Shown here: one piece after another, positions 44,542 to 54,393 of the stretch
Position numbering within the stretch: position 1 is the first letter of the stretch
Layout: every line of letters starts with the position of its first letter
Origin: an uncultured Bacteroidales bacterium
Lineage (GTDB): Bacteria; Bacteroidota; Bacteroidia; Bacteroidales; WCHB1-69
DNA length: 64,000 nt
NCBI GenBank assembly: GCA_946413585.1
Contig: CAMKLG010000004.1
Location: forward strand, 29,548-93,547
Direction: 5' to 3'
Translations under genes and position numbers: made by a program
Notes under the pieces: generated by a model
Told to the model about the DNA's origin: nothing
What the model saw: only the letters and a program-made list of their open reading frames with translations
Database searches by the model: none

Positions 44542-45357
44542 CTACTTCACAAACACCATATTAATTCCCCAAAAAGCATGGCGCCGCAAAAATGCATTTT
44601 TTCTCCATAGCTTCTGTTCCTTTTCTACATTTTTTTGCAAATTGTTATCATTATAGCAACAAGAAGGGAGAAAACGGATATATTGGAGGCTCTCTTCTTT
44701 CATTCGAAAACCCGCTTGTACAAAATGTTTCCGCCACTCTTTCTCAGGACGAATGTTCTCATTACCCATCAACACCTCCTTCTTTAAGACATCGTCGTAG
44801 ATGGTGATGATACGGTTGTTGCCGCGCTGCATAAAGAGCATTCCTTTCTTGAACAGACAGCCCCCATTTTCCTCTATCAGCACTAATTTTCCATTAGGTT
44901 TCAATACTTTATAGAAAATGGTCAAAGCTTCATCCAAGGGTTCGATGTGGTGGAGCGTATCTTGCAAAATGATGTAATCGAAGCTGTTTTCCTCAATTTT
45001 CTGATCGAAGAGGTTAGCATATTCGCAGGTGAATAGCGAGGTGTCGCCATATTGATTCCAATATTTACGGCGAGCCTCCCACTGTTCGGGATAGTACTCC
45101 AACGTAGTACCAAATACGGGCTGCCCCTTCATAGCGAAATAGAAGCCCGTCGTTCCATAACCGCATCCACAATCCCATATTTTGGGTTGCTGGCTGAGGT
45201 CAATATGGCGATCCAGATAGTCCAATCGTTGCAAGAAATAGGCCTTTCGGAATTGTTGCCGCGCGGGCGATCCATCTGTCAATTTATAGTACGGATAGAG
45301 TGCCCGATTTTGGCGCAATTCCTCGCAAAGATATTCAAAAAAGACCTCTTTCTGCAT
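44542..45357 (-). CDS. Class I SAM-dependent methyltransferase
   Basis: This 271-residue protein has methyltransferase motif I in IWDCGCGYGTTGFYFAMKG, a later acidic loop (YIILQDTLHHIEPLDEAL) and the VLKPNGKLVLIEENGG strand. The substrate is unknown. It lies 15 bp downstream of typA on the same strand, a close spacing that suggests one transcript. Confidence 0.82.
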   Translation of the reverse strand: MQKEVFFEYLCEELRQNRALYPYYKLTDGSPARQQFRKAYFLQRLDYLDRHIDLSQQPKIWDCGCGYGTTGFYFAMKGQPVFGTTLEYYPEQWEARRKYWNQYGDTSLFTCEYANLFDQKIEENSFDYIILQDTLHHIEPLDEALTIFYKVLKPNGKLVLIEENGGCLFKKGMLFMQRGNNRIITIYDDVLKKEVLMGNENIRPEKEWRKHFVQAGFRMKEESLQYIRFLPSCCYNDNNLQKNVEKEQKLWRKNAFLRRHAFWGINMVFVK

Positions 45358-45372
45358 GAAAGCCGCACCTAT

Positions 45373-47187
45373 TTAGTTGTCAGAATTGCGTTTTTCAGCA
45401 CGCTTGCGCTCCGTTTCGTCCAAAATGATTTTACGCACACGCAAACTCTGCGGGGTGATCTCCAAATACTCATCCTTCGCAATAAACTCCATGTACTGCT
45501 CCAGTGAATACTTGATAGCGGGAGCCAACACCAACTTTTCGTCGGAACCGGCAGCACGCATGTTGGAGAGCTTCTTGGACTTGCAGACGTTAATCACCAA
45601 ATCTCCCTGACGGATGTGCTCCCCAATAATCTGTCCGGCATACACTTGGTCGTTCGGCTCAATGAAGAAACGACCACGGTCTTGCAGTTTGTTCAGAGAG
45701 TAAGCGTAGGCTTGACCGGTCTCCATAGCGATAAGGGAACCAGCATGACGACCCGGAATTTCTCCCTTCCAAGGTTGGAATTCGATGAAACGGTGGGAAA
45801 TGATGGCCTCACCCTCCGTTGCTGTCAACAGCTGGTTGGTCAAACCGATGAGACCACGGGACGGAATCGTGAAGTTGAGGTGGACGCGGTCGTTCACGGT
45901 GTCCATAGACATCAACTCACCCTTTCTTCTTGATACATAGTCGATAACGCGACTTGACATCTCTTCGGGAACCAGCACAGTCAATTGCTCTACAGGTTCG
46001 CACTTTTGGCCATCAATTTCCTTGATAATCACCTGAGGCTGACCCACTTGCATCTCATAACCCTCACGACGCATCGTCTCAATAAGGATGGAGAGATGGA
46101 GAATACCACGTCCGAAAACGTTCAGACGGTCAGGAGAATCTGTCTCCTCGATGCGCATAGCCAAGTTCTTTTCCAATTCTGCGAACAAGCGGTCGCGCAA
46201 ATGTCTGGAAGTAACATACTTACCTTCTTTACCGAAGAACGGAGAGTTGTTGATGGTGAAGAGCATGCTCATGGTCGGTTCATCGACTTTGATGGGCGGA
46301 AGTTGCTCGGGATTCTCAAAATCGGCCACGGTATCGCCGATTTCAAAATCGTCTAAACCGAGCAAAGCGCAAATCTCACCAGCCTCCACCGGATTCTTGA
46401 ATTTCTCCTTGCCAAGTCCCTCAAACACATAGAGTTCCTTGATTTTGGAAGTTTGCACGGTACCATCGCGCTTCACCAAAGAAACATTCTGGCCCCATTG
46501 GATGGTGCCGCGTTTCACACGACCCACGGCGATACGACCCACATAGGAGGAGTAGTCCAAAGAGGAAATCATCATCTGCAGGTTGCCCGGTTCCACCTTC
46601 GGGGCGGGAATATGCTCGATAATCGTATCCAACAGGTAAGAGATGTCGGAAGTCGGATTTTGCCAGTCTGGACCCATCCAACCATTCTTCGCAGAGCCAT
46701 AAACAGTGGGGAAATCCAGCTGTTCGTCGCTGGCTCCGAGATTGAACATCAACTCAAAAACGGCTTCTTGGGCAAGGTCGGGATGACAGTTTGGTTTATC
46801 GACCTTATTGATGACCACGATGGGCTTAAGTCCCAGTTCGATAGCCTTTTGCGTCACAAAACGGGTCTGCGGCATTGGACCTTCGAAAGCATCCACCACG
46901 AGAAGAACGCCATCAGCCATATTGAGCACACGCTCCACTTCGCCGCCGAAGTCGCTGTGACCAGGAGTGTCGATCACATTGATTTTCACCCCCTTATATC
47001 TCACGGAAACATTCTTGGACAAAATCGTAATCCCTCGTTCCCTTTCCAAATCGTTATTATCCAACACCAAATCCTGCACCTGCTGATTCTCACGGAAGAG
47101 ATGTGATTGATATAAAATTCTATCTACGAGCGTAGTTTTACCGTGATCAACGTGCGCAATAATGGCGATGTTCCTGATATTCTGCAT
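45373..47187 (-). CDS. typA: Ribosome-associated GTPase TypA/BipA
   Basis: BipA is a translational GTPase that helps 50S assembly and stress adaptation. The 604-residue length is standard. The G motifs are [34 protein letters not shown] and [11 protein letters not shown], followed by beta-barrel and EF-G-like domains ([20 protein letters not shown]). It has its own -7 box at 47213-47220 and is the first gene of a likely four-gene minus-strand transcript. Confidence 0.97.
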   Translation of the reverse strand: MQNIRNIAIIAHVDHGKTTLVDRILYQSHLFRENQQVQDLVLDNNDLERERGITILSKNVSVRYKGVKINVIDTPGHSDFGGEVERVLNMADGVLLVVDAFEGPMPQTRFVTQKAIELGLKPIVVINKVDKPNCHPDLAQEAVFELMFNLGASDEQLDFPTVYGSAKNGWMGPDWQNPTSDISYLLDTIIEHIPAPKVEPGNLQMMISSLDYSSYVGRIAVGRVKRGTIQWGQNVSLVKRDGTVQTSKIKELYVFEGLGKEKFKNPVEAGEICALLGLDDFEIGDTVADFENPEQLPPIKVDEPTMSMLFTINNSPFFGKEGKYVTSRHLRDRLFAELEKNLAMRIEETDSPDRLNVFGRGILHLSILIETMRREGYEMQVGQPQVIIKEIDGQKCEPVEQLTVLVPEEMSSRVIDYVSRRKGELMSMDTVNDRVHLNFTIPSRGLIGLTNQLLTATEGEAIISHRFIEFQPWKGEIPGRHAGSLIAMETGQAYAYSLNKLQDRGRFFIEPNDQVYAGQIIGEHIRQGDLVINVCKSKKLSNMRAAGSDEKLVLAPAIKYSLEQYMEFIAKDEYLEITPQSLRVRKIILDETERKRAEKRNSDN

Positions 47188-47212
47188 ATTACATATTTTT
47201 TATTAAAACCTG

Positions 47213-47220
47213 CAAAGATA
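47213..47220 (-). promoter_or_regulatory. Promoter -7 box of typA
   Basis: The minus-strand box is TATCTTTG, 26 bp before the ATG at 47187. Confidence 0.65.
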
Positions 47221-47336
47221 CACTTTTTTTGACTTATGACATTTGACTTTTGATAGGAGATATTACTACACCTATCACTAACCACAATTATTTCGAAAAA
47301 AAAATCAACTACTACGTGTTGATTATGATTTTTTGT

Positions 47337-47344
47337 ACATTTGC
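47337..47344 (+). promoter_or_regulatory. Promoter -7 box of the CAP-like secreted protein
   Basis: TACATTTG lies 33 bp before the ATG at 47378. Confidence 0.55.
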
Positions 47345-47377
47345 TAAATGAATTTTTGAGTATAAAAATTATTAGTT

Positions 47378-49840
47378 ATGAATATAAAATCTACCCTTTC
47401 GTTTTTTTCTATCCTGCTGTTTTTCAATGTTTTACTATTTGCACAAACAGAAAATCAGTATAGCGGTTTCAATCCAGCATCACTGAAGGAAAATGCCAAG
47501 TATGCGCGGAATTTTGCGCCAAACAACTATGATGAGAAAATTTTGTACCAATGTTTTACCGAAATGTTGGACATGGCGCGTGCGGAATATCGCTATCTGC
47601 CGAAGTTGAAACACGATGAGCGAATGGATTCCACCGCCCAATATCAAGCTGATTACCAAGCTTCTAATGACGAAAAAACGCTGGATAACAACGCACCTTA
47701 TAAGACCACCTATTATCGTCTGCGCAAATATGGTCTGGCAGGTAACGGCGACGAATTGATTGCCAAAGCTAAAGCCTATTTGGGAGAAGCAGAATTTTCT
47801 TACTATGATCTCTGCCTGTCTCTCATCCAATCCATCTTAAAAAATGTGAAAACTGCAGATGTGATGTTGAACGAAAAATACACTTACATGGGGTTCGGAT
47901 ACAACACCGACCCATCCATGAAGAGCATGTACATCTCGCTGGTTCTTGGCAACGACCGCACATTCAACAATTACAAAGCTGGCTATGGTGACAAAGATGT
48001 CCCTTATACCAAAATGCAAGCTGGTTTGAAAGGCTACGACGAAAAAGTGTGTAAGAAATGCGCTTCAGAGCCTGGTTTGGAAGTACTTTCTGATTATGTC
48101 TCCGTCAACAAAAACGGCGAAATCTACATGAATTGCGATAACTATAAGGAGCTCAAACGGTTAATTGGCAAAGAAGGCGATGCTATCGTCATTGACGTCA
48201 TCCAAGAAGGACAATATGAGTGTGACAAGCACCAAGTGGATTACGACCTCTTCCACCGTGGCACGGTCACCAAGCCCATCACTTTCGAAAAATTGATGGC
48301 CGCTAATGAAAACGCGAACCTCAAATCAGGCAAACTCATTGCTAAAATCGCTGATCTCCCCGATGGCGTAAATGATTCTAAAGACCTGGAGCTCTATATC
48401 TTAGTGCTAAAAGAAGGGAACCGCGTGTGCCGCACCATTATCGGCAAAAACATTGAAAGCAAAGGTGCAGACTATACAGAGAAAATCAACTTCGTGAAAG
48501 ACGAGAACGGCATCAAGAGTGCTGGCGAATGGGTAATTTCCCCTGAAGACGGTACCGTACTCGCCAGTTTTCCATACGATGCAAAGAAAACAGACTACAC
48601 CGCTGCCGGTTTCAATTTAGACAAGAAAGATCCCAATCTGCCGCCGTTCAAGGTCAACAGCGTGGAGCTCATCTCCCACATTTCCCCTGATTACTACCAA
48701 GATCCCTCCTATAAGACCATTCAGGAAAAACGCACCGCTGCTATCAAGAAGGATTTGCAAAAATACTTCCCAGATGTGGAAATCAAAGTGGTTTACGACT
48801 ACTGCTGGGATCAATTCAAAGAAAAGATTACCCAACACCCCGAATATTACGATCTGAGTTTCAAATCGTTGGAAGAAGCTGCCAAAGAGTTGCGCCAATA
48901 TAACCGCTATGCCGCCAAAGCGTTGGATTCCGCCTATTTGGCTCCGCTGCGCACCATAGAACTTCGCCAAACGGTCACCTACTATGCCAGCACCCCCGCA
49001 GACGAGGAAACTTTCGCTCTTTGGAAATTCAATGATGCTGTTAAAAATCCTAAAAACCTTGGCTTTGCCATGTCTGTGGAAAACTACATTCTTCAACAAG
49101 TGGAAAAAGGCAAATTCTCATCTTCCTCTCTTGAAAAAATGGTTATTCCTTTCAAGAAAGAGTATCAAACACTGCTTAACAATAAGTTATACGCTCAATA
49201 TTACAAAAGTTCAAAACTGACGCCCGCAATGGCCGAACAGATGGTCAAAATTTACAACCTCAACACTAACAATCAGTTACTGCTCTACAACACGACAGTA
49301 AGCGATGTGTTAGCAGCCACCATCAAAACTCCAGCGGACATCGCCAAAACACAAGCTGCCATCGATCGTCTCTATTCTTTGCCCACCATTCCCAAAGACC
49401 GCGTGAACAGCCTTAACCTCGAATACCAATTCAAGGTCATCAGCTATTTGGACACGGTACCCGCCACCACGGAAACCGCAGCATTGTTAACCAATACTTA
49501 TCTGAAAATCAAAGAAATACGCAACGAAAAGATGGATAGTTGGAAGAACGCCTTCAAACTCGCATCCTACTTCAACAGACGTTATGAATACATGTACTCG
49601 TTATCGTTGATGACCCCGTTCCTCGACGACCCTACCATCTCTGAGGACTTCATCTTCTCTTACATCTCCCTTGCCGCACACCGTGAGGAAACCTACTTGA
49701 GCAGCCTGTTCAGCAAGGCCGTGAAATTGGCCGCCGAGAAAAATGCAGCCCGCCTCTGCGGACTGGTTGACAAGTTGCCGAGCTGTATTTTGGAAAACGA
49801 AGAAGCAAAAAAAGTCATCTGTAAAGCATGCAATAGATAA
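47378..49840 (+). CDS. Large secreted protein with a CAP/SCP-like N-terminal domain
   Basis: This 820-residue exported protein has a signal peptide ending near LLFAQ. Residues ~50-193 follow the CAP/SCP pattern: MLDMARAEYRYLPKLKHDER, then AQYQADYQ, RLRKYGLAGNGDEL, VKTADVMLNEKYTYMGFGYN and a final MYISLVLGND strand. The histidines of canonical CAP proteins are not evident. The remaining ~620 residues are mostly helical towards the C-terminus and match no family I recognise. No T9SS type A or B tail is visible, so it is probably periplasmic. Cys-pairs at KVCKKC and VICKAC are notable. Confidence 0.65.
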   Translation: MNIKSTLSFFSILLFFNVLLFAQTENQYSGFNPASLKENAKYARNFAPNNYDEKILYQCFTEMLDMARAEYRYLPKLKHDERMDSTAQYQADYQASNDEKTLDNNAPYKTTYYRLRKYGLAGNGDELIAKAKAYLGEAEFSYYDLCLSLIQSILKNVKTADVMLNEKYTYMGFGYNTDPSMKSMYISLVLGNDRTFNNYKAGYGDKDVPYTKMQAGLKGYDEKVCKKCASEPGLEVLSDYVSVNKNGEIYMNCDNYKELKRLIGKEGDAIVIDVIQEGQYECDKHQVDYDLFHRGTVTKPITFEKLMAANENANLKSGKLIAKIADLPDGVNDSKDLELYILVLKEGNRVCRTIIGKNIESKGADYTEKINFVKDENGIKSAGEWVISPEDGTVLASFPYDAKKTDYTAAGFNLDKKDPNLPPFKVNSVELISHISPDYYQDPSYKTIQEKRTAAIKKDLQKYFPDVEIKVVYDYCWDQFKEKITQHPEYYDLSFKSLEEAAKELRQYNRYAAKALDSAYLAPLRTIELRQTVTYYASTPADEETFALWKFNDAVKNPKNLGFAMSVENYILQQVEKGKFSSSSLEKMVIPFKKEYQTLLNNKLYAQYYKSSKLTPAMAEQMVKIYNLNTNNQLLLYNTTVSDVLAATIKTPADIAKTQAAIDRLYSLPTIPKDRVNSLNLEYQFKVISYLDTVPATTETAALLTNTYLKIKEIRNEKMDSWKNAFKLASYFNRRYEYMYSLSLMTPFLDDPTISEDFIFSYISLAAHREETYLSSLFSKAVKLAAEKNAARLCGLVDKLPSCILENEEAKKVICKACNR

Positions 49841-49843
49841 GAT

Positions 49844-49908
49844 AGCTATTGGCTATTGGCTGTTGGCTATTAGCTAACAGCCAAAGGCTAACAGCTAACA
49901 GCCAACAA
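49844..49908. repeat. GGCTATT/GCTAACAGCC spacer repeats
   Basis: The gap before the pseudouridine synthase gene consists of direct and inverted copies of TTGGCTATT and GCTAACAGCC, able to form a hairpin. It ends 2 bp before the next ATG. Confidence 0.6.
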
Positions 49909-49910
49909 AC

Positions 49911-50948
49911 ATGAACGAAACAGTAAAAAATCCCGAAGAGAAAGACGAATTATACGAACATTTTCGATTCGAGGTCACAGCGGGAACGGAAATGCTTCGC
50001 ATTGACAAGTACCTTTTCAATCTGATTGCCAACACGTCGCGCAACAAGGTGCAGCAGGCGGCAAAAGCGGATTGCATCTTGGTGAACGGCAAGCCAGTGA
50101 AACAGAATTACAAGGTACGCCCTGGCGACACCATTTCAGTGCTGATGCCCAATCCGCCCAATGACACCGAAATTCTGCCCGAGAATATTCCTTTAAATAT
50201 AGTATATGAAGACTCCGACCTGTTGATTGTCAACAAAGAGGCAGGTATGGTGGTACATCCGGCTTACGGGAACTACACGGGTACGCTCGTCAACGCCCTC
50301 TACTATTACCTGCAAGACCAGAAGTTGGAGGATGGCACACCTATGAAGCCACTGCTAGTGCACCGCATCGACAAGAACACCTCTGGATTGTTAGCGGTCA
50401 CCAAGAACGAGCTGGCACAGATGCGCTTGGCGAAGACCTTCTTCGATCACGACCTCGAACGCCGATACTGGGCATTAGTGTGGGGCGATATGGAGGGCGA
50501 TTCCGGCACGATTGTCGGCAATGTGGGACGCAACCCTAAGGACCGCATGGTAATGACGGTCTTCCCCGAAGGCAGCGAACAAGGCAAGCACGCCGTCACG
50601 CACTGGCGCGTAGTGGAGCGTTTCGGCTACGTAACCCTCATCGAATGCCAACTGGAGACCGGTCGTACGCACCAAATTCGTGTACATTTGCAACACATCG
50701 GTCACCCCCTTTTCAACGATGAAGCGTATGGCGGCAACCGCATCCTCAAAGGCACCACATTCACCAAGTACCAGCAGTTCATTCGCAACTGCTTTGCTCT
50801 CATGCCACGACAAGCATTACACGCTAAGTCGCTGGGGTTCAAGCATCCCATCACAGGCAAGATGATTCAATTCGAGTCCGAATTGCCCGAAGACTTCAGT
50901 GCTGTGCTGGAAAAATGGCGCAGTTACGCGAAGGAGAACCGTGGTTAG
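49911..50948 (+). CDS. RluA-family 23S rRNA pseudouridine synthase
   Basis: This 345-residue protein has an N-terminal S4 domain (RIDKYLFNLIANTSRNKVQQ) followed by the RluA catalytic domain. The signature LLVHRIDKNTSGLLAVTKNE contains the catalytic Asp, and LETGRTHQIRVHLQHIGHPL is present. Length and S4 domain favour an RluD-type enzyme acting on helix 69 of 23S rRNA, but RluC-type specificity cannot be excluded. Confidence 0.92.
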   Translation: MNETVKNPEEKDELYEHFRFEVTAGTEMLRIDKYLFNLIANTSRNKVQQAAKADCILVNGKPVKQNYKVRPGDTISVLMPNPPNDTEILPENIPLNIVYEDSDLLIVNKEAGMVVHPAYGNYTGTLVNALYYYLQDQKLEDGTPMKPLLVHRIDKNTSGLLAVTKNELAQMRLAKTFFDHDLERRYWALVWGDMEGDSGTIVGNVGRNPKDRMVMTVFPEGSEQGKHAVTHWRVVERFGYVTLIECQLETGRTHQIRVHLQHIGHPLFNDEAYGGNRILKGTTFTKYQQFIRNCFALMPRQALHAKSLGFKHPITGKMIQFESELPEDFSAVLEKWRSYAKENRG

Positions 50949-50978
50949 CACCAAGTGATGAGTTTTTCAAAAAAAATG

Positions 50979-50986
50979 TATTTTTG
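50979..50986 (+). promoter_or_regulatory. Promoter -7 box of the phosphotransacylase gene
   Basis: TATTTTTG lies 28 bp before the ATG at 51015. The following cdaA gene starts 12 bp after it and may share this promoter. Confidence 0.65.
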
Positions 50987-51014
50987 CGCTTTCTAACAAC
51001 AAAATTGTAACAAT

Positions 51015-51917
51015 ATGGCTATCACGAAATTAGACCAATTAGTAGAATTAGTTAAGTCAAAACCGAGAAAAAGATTAGTGGCGGCCAACGCCAACGATGC
51101 TCACACCATTGAGGCGGTATATGCCGCTGTGGAATTAGGCGTGATTGACGCCACCCTTGTGGGTAATCCCGAGGAAATTGAGAAAGTGTGCAAAGAGCAC
51201 GGCTTTGACATGTCGAAGTTCACTATCGTGCCCGAATATGTGGACACGAAGGCAGCCACGAAGAGCTGCGAGCTCATCAACGCCGGCGAGGGCCAGATTT
51301 TGATGAAAGGTTTGCTGCCCACCGACAAATACATGCGCGCCATCCTGAACAAGGAGAAGGGTCTCTGTCCGCCGAAGGCCACCCTGTCGCACGTCACTGT
51401 GATTGAGAACCCTGCCTATCACAAATTGCTCATCGTGGGCGATGTGGCCGTGATTCCCGCTCCCGAGTTCAAGGAAAAACAAGCTATCCTCAAATATTTG
51501 GTCGAAACCGCCAATGCTCTCGGCATCGAGAGACCGAAAGTGGCCTGCCTGGCCGCCACCGAGCAGATGTCTGTGGGTATGCAGGCTTGCGTGGATGCCG
51601 CCCTGCTCGCCGCCATGGGCAACCGCGGCCAACTGGGCAATGTGGCCATCGAAGGTCCCATCTCTTTGGACCTCGCTATCGACAAAGAGACGGTGGAAAT
51701 CAAGAAATTCAAGAGCGAAGTGGCCGGCGATGCCGACTGTCTGCTCTTCCCGAACATCGAAACGGGCAATGTGTTCTACAAATGCTGCACAAAGTTCAGC
51801 CACGCAGAACTCGGCGCATTGCTGAAGGGTGCGAAAGTGCCTTGCGTGCTCTCTTCTCGCGGCGACAGTGCCAAAACAAAAATGTATTCTATCGCATTAG
51901 CCGCTTTGATGGCATAA
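51015..51917 (+). CDS. Phosphate butyryl/acetyltransferase
   Basis: This 300-residue enzyme of the phosphate acyltransferase family converts an acyl-CoA and phosphate to acyl phosphate. Motifs typical of the Ptb branch include LVGNPEEIEKVCKEHGFD, QILMKGLLPTDKYMRAILNK and NIETGNVFYKCCTKFSHAEL. Butyrate kinase, its usual partner, is not adjacent: the next gene, 12 bp later, is cdaA. Butyryl, acetyl or branched-chain acyl specificity cannot be told from sequence. Confidence 0.85.
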   Translation: MAITKLDQLVELVKSKPRKRLVAANANDAHTIEAVYAAVELGVIDATLVGNPEEIEKVCKEHGFDMSKFTIVPEYVDTKAATKSCELINAGEGQILMKGLLPTDKYMRAILNKEKGLCPPKATLSHVTVIENPAYHKLLIVGDVAVIPAPEFKEKQAILKYLVETANALGIERPKVACLAATEQMSVGMQACVDAALLAAMGNRGQLGNVAIEGPISLDLAIDKETVEIKKFKSEVAGDADCLLFPNIETGNVFYKCCTKFSHAELGALLKGAKVPCVLSSRGDSAKTKMYSIALAALMA

Positions 51918-51929
51918 TTCTTTGAAACA

Positions 51930-52724
51930 ATGATGGATTTAGCCGCTATTCTCAACTTTCTGGAATTCCGCATCATTGATGTCCTCGACATCCTGATTGT
52001 CGCAGTATTGCTTTTCGAGCTCTATAAATTGACGAAAGGCACTGCTGCCGTGAAAATTTTCTGGGTGTTGGCGCTGATATACGTGGTATGGAAAGTGGTG
52101 GCTTATTTCCATTTCACCATGCTTTCCGACTTGATGGGCGAATTGGTCAGCGTAGGCGTGCTGGCCATCTTGATTCTTTTCCAGCCGGAAATACGTAAAT
52201 TCTTACTCTACATCGGCGACGGACGTGTGGTGCACTTCTTCAGTGACCGCTTCGCCAAACAGTCAAAAAGCAGCATCTATTCAGAAGAGATTGAGGCGGT
52301 AAAGAAAGCTTGCCGACACATGTCCGCCACTATGACGGGTGCTTTGATAATCTTTGCCCGGAAAACACCTTTGGATGAATTTCTGAATACAGGCGAAGAA
52401 ATTGATGCCAAACCATCGGCAGAACTTTTGGAGAATATCTTCTTCAAAAACAGCCCATTACACGATGGCGCGGTTATCATCAAAGACCACCGCATCACCG
52501 CCGCACGTTGCATTCTGCCCGTGTCTAAAAACCACGACCTGCCACAGGAAGTGGGATTGCGCCACCGCTCTGCCCTTGGCGCAACCGAATTCACGGATGC
52601 CGTAGCAGTGGTGGTCTCCGAACAGACTGGCAACATATCCGTCTGCTACGAAGGCAAAATGACCCGCGACCTTACCTCTTCCACACTGCGACAAATGCTG
52701 GAAGAGATTCTGACTAAAGAGTAA
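51930..52724 (+). CDS. cdaA: Diadenylate cyclase CdaA
   Basis: CdaA makes the second messenger c-di-AMP from two ATP. The 264-residue protein has three N-terminal membrane helices (ILIVAVLLFELYKLTKG, IFWVLALIYVVWKVVAYF, LVSVGVLAILILF). The DAC domain has the DGA motif near residue 178 (LHDGAVIIKDHRITAARC) and the RHR motif near residue 210 (GLRHRSALGATE). In Firmicutes cdaA is followed by cdaR and glmM; here a terminator follows. ATG codons at 51930 and 51933 are both possible. Confidence 0.95.
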   Translation: MMDLAAILNFLEFRIIDVLDILIVAVLLFELYKLTKGTAAVKIFWVLALIYVVWKVVAYFHFTMLSDLMGELVSVGVLAILILFQPEIRKFLLYIGDGRVVHFFSDRFAKQSKSSIYSEEIEAVKKACRHMSATMTGALIIFARKTPLDEFLNTGEEIDAKPSAELLENIFFKNSPLHDGAVIIKDHRITAARCILPVSKNHDLPQEVGLRHRSALGATEFTDAVAVVVSEQTGNISVCYEGKMTRDLTSSTLRQMLEEILTKE

Positions 52725-52741
52725 AAGCGTAATATTTCAAC

Positions 52742-52778
52742 AAAAAAAGGAGAGACCGAAAAAGTTTCTCCTTTTTTT
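52742..52778 (+). terminator. cdaA terminator
   Basis: AAAAAAAGGAGA (52742-52753) pairs with TCTCCTTTTTTT (52767-52778). The right arm ends in a T-run, 18 bp after the cdaA stop. Confidence 0.85.
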
Positions 52779-52792
52779 GTATCGAAAACAGG

Positions 52793-52820
52793 GTAGAGAC
52801 GCAATTCATCGCATCTCTAC
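52793..52820. repeat. GTAGAGACG-type palindromic repeat
   Basis: GTAGAGA at 52793-52799 pairs with TCTCTAC at 52814-52820. It resembles the longer palindrome at 62936-62957. It sits between the convergent cdaA and hutH genes. Confidence 0.55.
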
Positions 52821-52831
52821 CGAGGAAAACA

Positions 52832-54325
52832 TTACTTCACGATGCGCACGCCCTCGATGAAGTCGATGGACTTCTGAATCAGCTCGTGCATGTAGGTGTC
52901 GTTCTCCACAAACGGCACGAACTCGCGGTAGCACTTCACGAAATCTTCGATGAAATCGGAGCTCTTCAGCGGTTTGCGGAATTCCAATGCCTGTGCAGCG
53001 TTAAACAGCTCGATACCGAGGATTTTCTCCACATTGTTGACCACCAAGTAGCACTTCGTAGCGGCATTCGCACCCATGCTCACGTGGTCTTCCTGACCTT
53101 GTGATGACTCGATGGAGTCAGTGGAGCAGGGCATCGTGAAGGCCTTGTTCTGGTTTACGATGGAGGCGGCGGCGTATTGCGGAATCATGAAGCCGGAGTT
53201 GAGGCCGGGGTTCTTCACGAGGAAGGACGGCAGTCCGCGCTTGCCACTAATCAGTTGATAAATACGGCGTTCGGAGATGTTTCCAAGCTCCGCCATGGCG
53301 ATGGAGAGGAAGTCCAAAACCAATGCCAACGGCTGACCGTGGAAGTTACCCGCACTGACGATGATGTCCTCATCTGGGAAAACGGTCGGGTTATCGGTAA
53401 CAGAGTTGATCTCGGTCTCCACCACGTTCTGCACATGCTCGATGGCATCCTTGGATGCACCGTGCACTTGCGGCATGCAACGGAAGGAGTAAGGATCCTG
53501 CACGTGCTCTTTGTGCTGGGCGATAATCTCTGAACCCTCAAGCAGTTGCGTAATGTGAGCAGCCGTGATGATCTGACCGGCGTGCGGACGTACGAGGTGT
53601 ACCAGCATGTTGAACGGTTCAATACGGCCGTCAAAAGCCTCCAAAGAGATAGCACCGACGATGTCGGCGAGCCAGCTCAGCTTGCGTGCTTTCATCAACA
53701 ACCAGACAGCATAAGAGCTCATGAACTGCGTGCCGTTGAGCAGCGCGAGACCTTCTTTGGACTTCAACGTGATAGGCTCCCAACCGAACTTTTCGTTGAT
53801 TTCGGCGGCAGAGTATTTCTTGTTGCGATAATAAACCTCACCCATGCCAATGATAGGCAGTGAGAGGTGTGCCAACGGAGCCAAGTCACCGGAAGCACCC
53901 AGTGAACCTTGTTGATACACAACGGGATACACGCCTTTGTTGTAGAAATCTACCAAACGTTGAATGGTCTCCACCTGCACGCCAGAATGACCGTATGACA
54001 AAGACTGGATTTTCATAAGCAACATGAGTTGCACAATCTCTTGCGGCACCTCTTCGCCCACACCACATGCGTGAGAGATGACGAGGTTGCGTTGCAGCGT
54101 TGACAAATCCTCAGGGGAGATGTGCTTGTTACAAAGGGAACCGAAACCAGTGGTCACACCGTAAATCGGCTCTGCGCTCTTGGCTGCCTTGGTGTCCAGA
54201 TAGTCGCGACATTTCTTCACCGCCGCAATCGCCTCTTCGGACAACTCAATTTTCTGCTTGCGCTCAATAATTTTCGTTACTTTCTCGATACTGAGAAACT
54301 TTGTTGAAATTTGATGTTTTTTCAT
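52832..54325 (-). CDS. hutH: Histidine ammonia-lyase
   Basis: HutH deaminates histidine to urocanate. The 497-residue protein has the MIO-forming Ala-Ser-Gly at about residues 144-146 (GSLGASGDLAPLAHL). The Ser-His pair in LVISHACGVGEE is typical of histidine rather than tyrosine or phenylalanine lyases. The rest of the hut pathway is not in the window. An aromatic amino acid lyase is a less likely alternative. Confidence 0.9.
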   Translation of the reverse strand: MKKHQISTKFLSIEKVTKIIERKQKIELSEEAIAAVKKCRDYLDTKAAKSAEPIYGVTTGFGSLCNKHISPEDLSTLQRNLVISHACGVGEEVPQEIVQLMLLMKIQSLSYGHSGVQVETIQRLVDFYNKGVYPVVYQQGSLGASGDLAPLAHLSLPIIGMGEVYYRNKKYSAAEINEKFGWEPITLKSKEGLALLNGTQFMSSYAVWLLMKARKLSWLADIVGAISLEAFDGRIEPFNMLVHLVRPHAGQIITAAHITQLLEGSEIIAQHKEHVQDPYSFRCMPQVHGASKDAIEHVQNVVETEINSVTDNPTVFPDEDIIVSAGNFHGQPLALVLDFLSIAMAELGNISERRIYQLISGKRGLPSFLVKNPGLNSGFMIPQYAAASIVNQNKAFTMPCSTDSIESSQGQEDHVSMGANAATKCYLVVNNVEKILGIELFNAAQALEFRKPLKSSDFIEDFVKCYREFVPFVENDTYMHELIQKSIDFIEGVRIVK

Positions 54326-54393
54326 TTTATTACGATTTTATTTGTTTATTTCGGATTAGTGAATAGTGAATAGGCAATAGTTATTCATCATTC

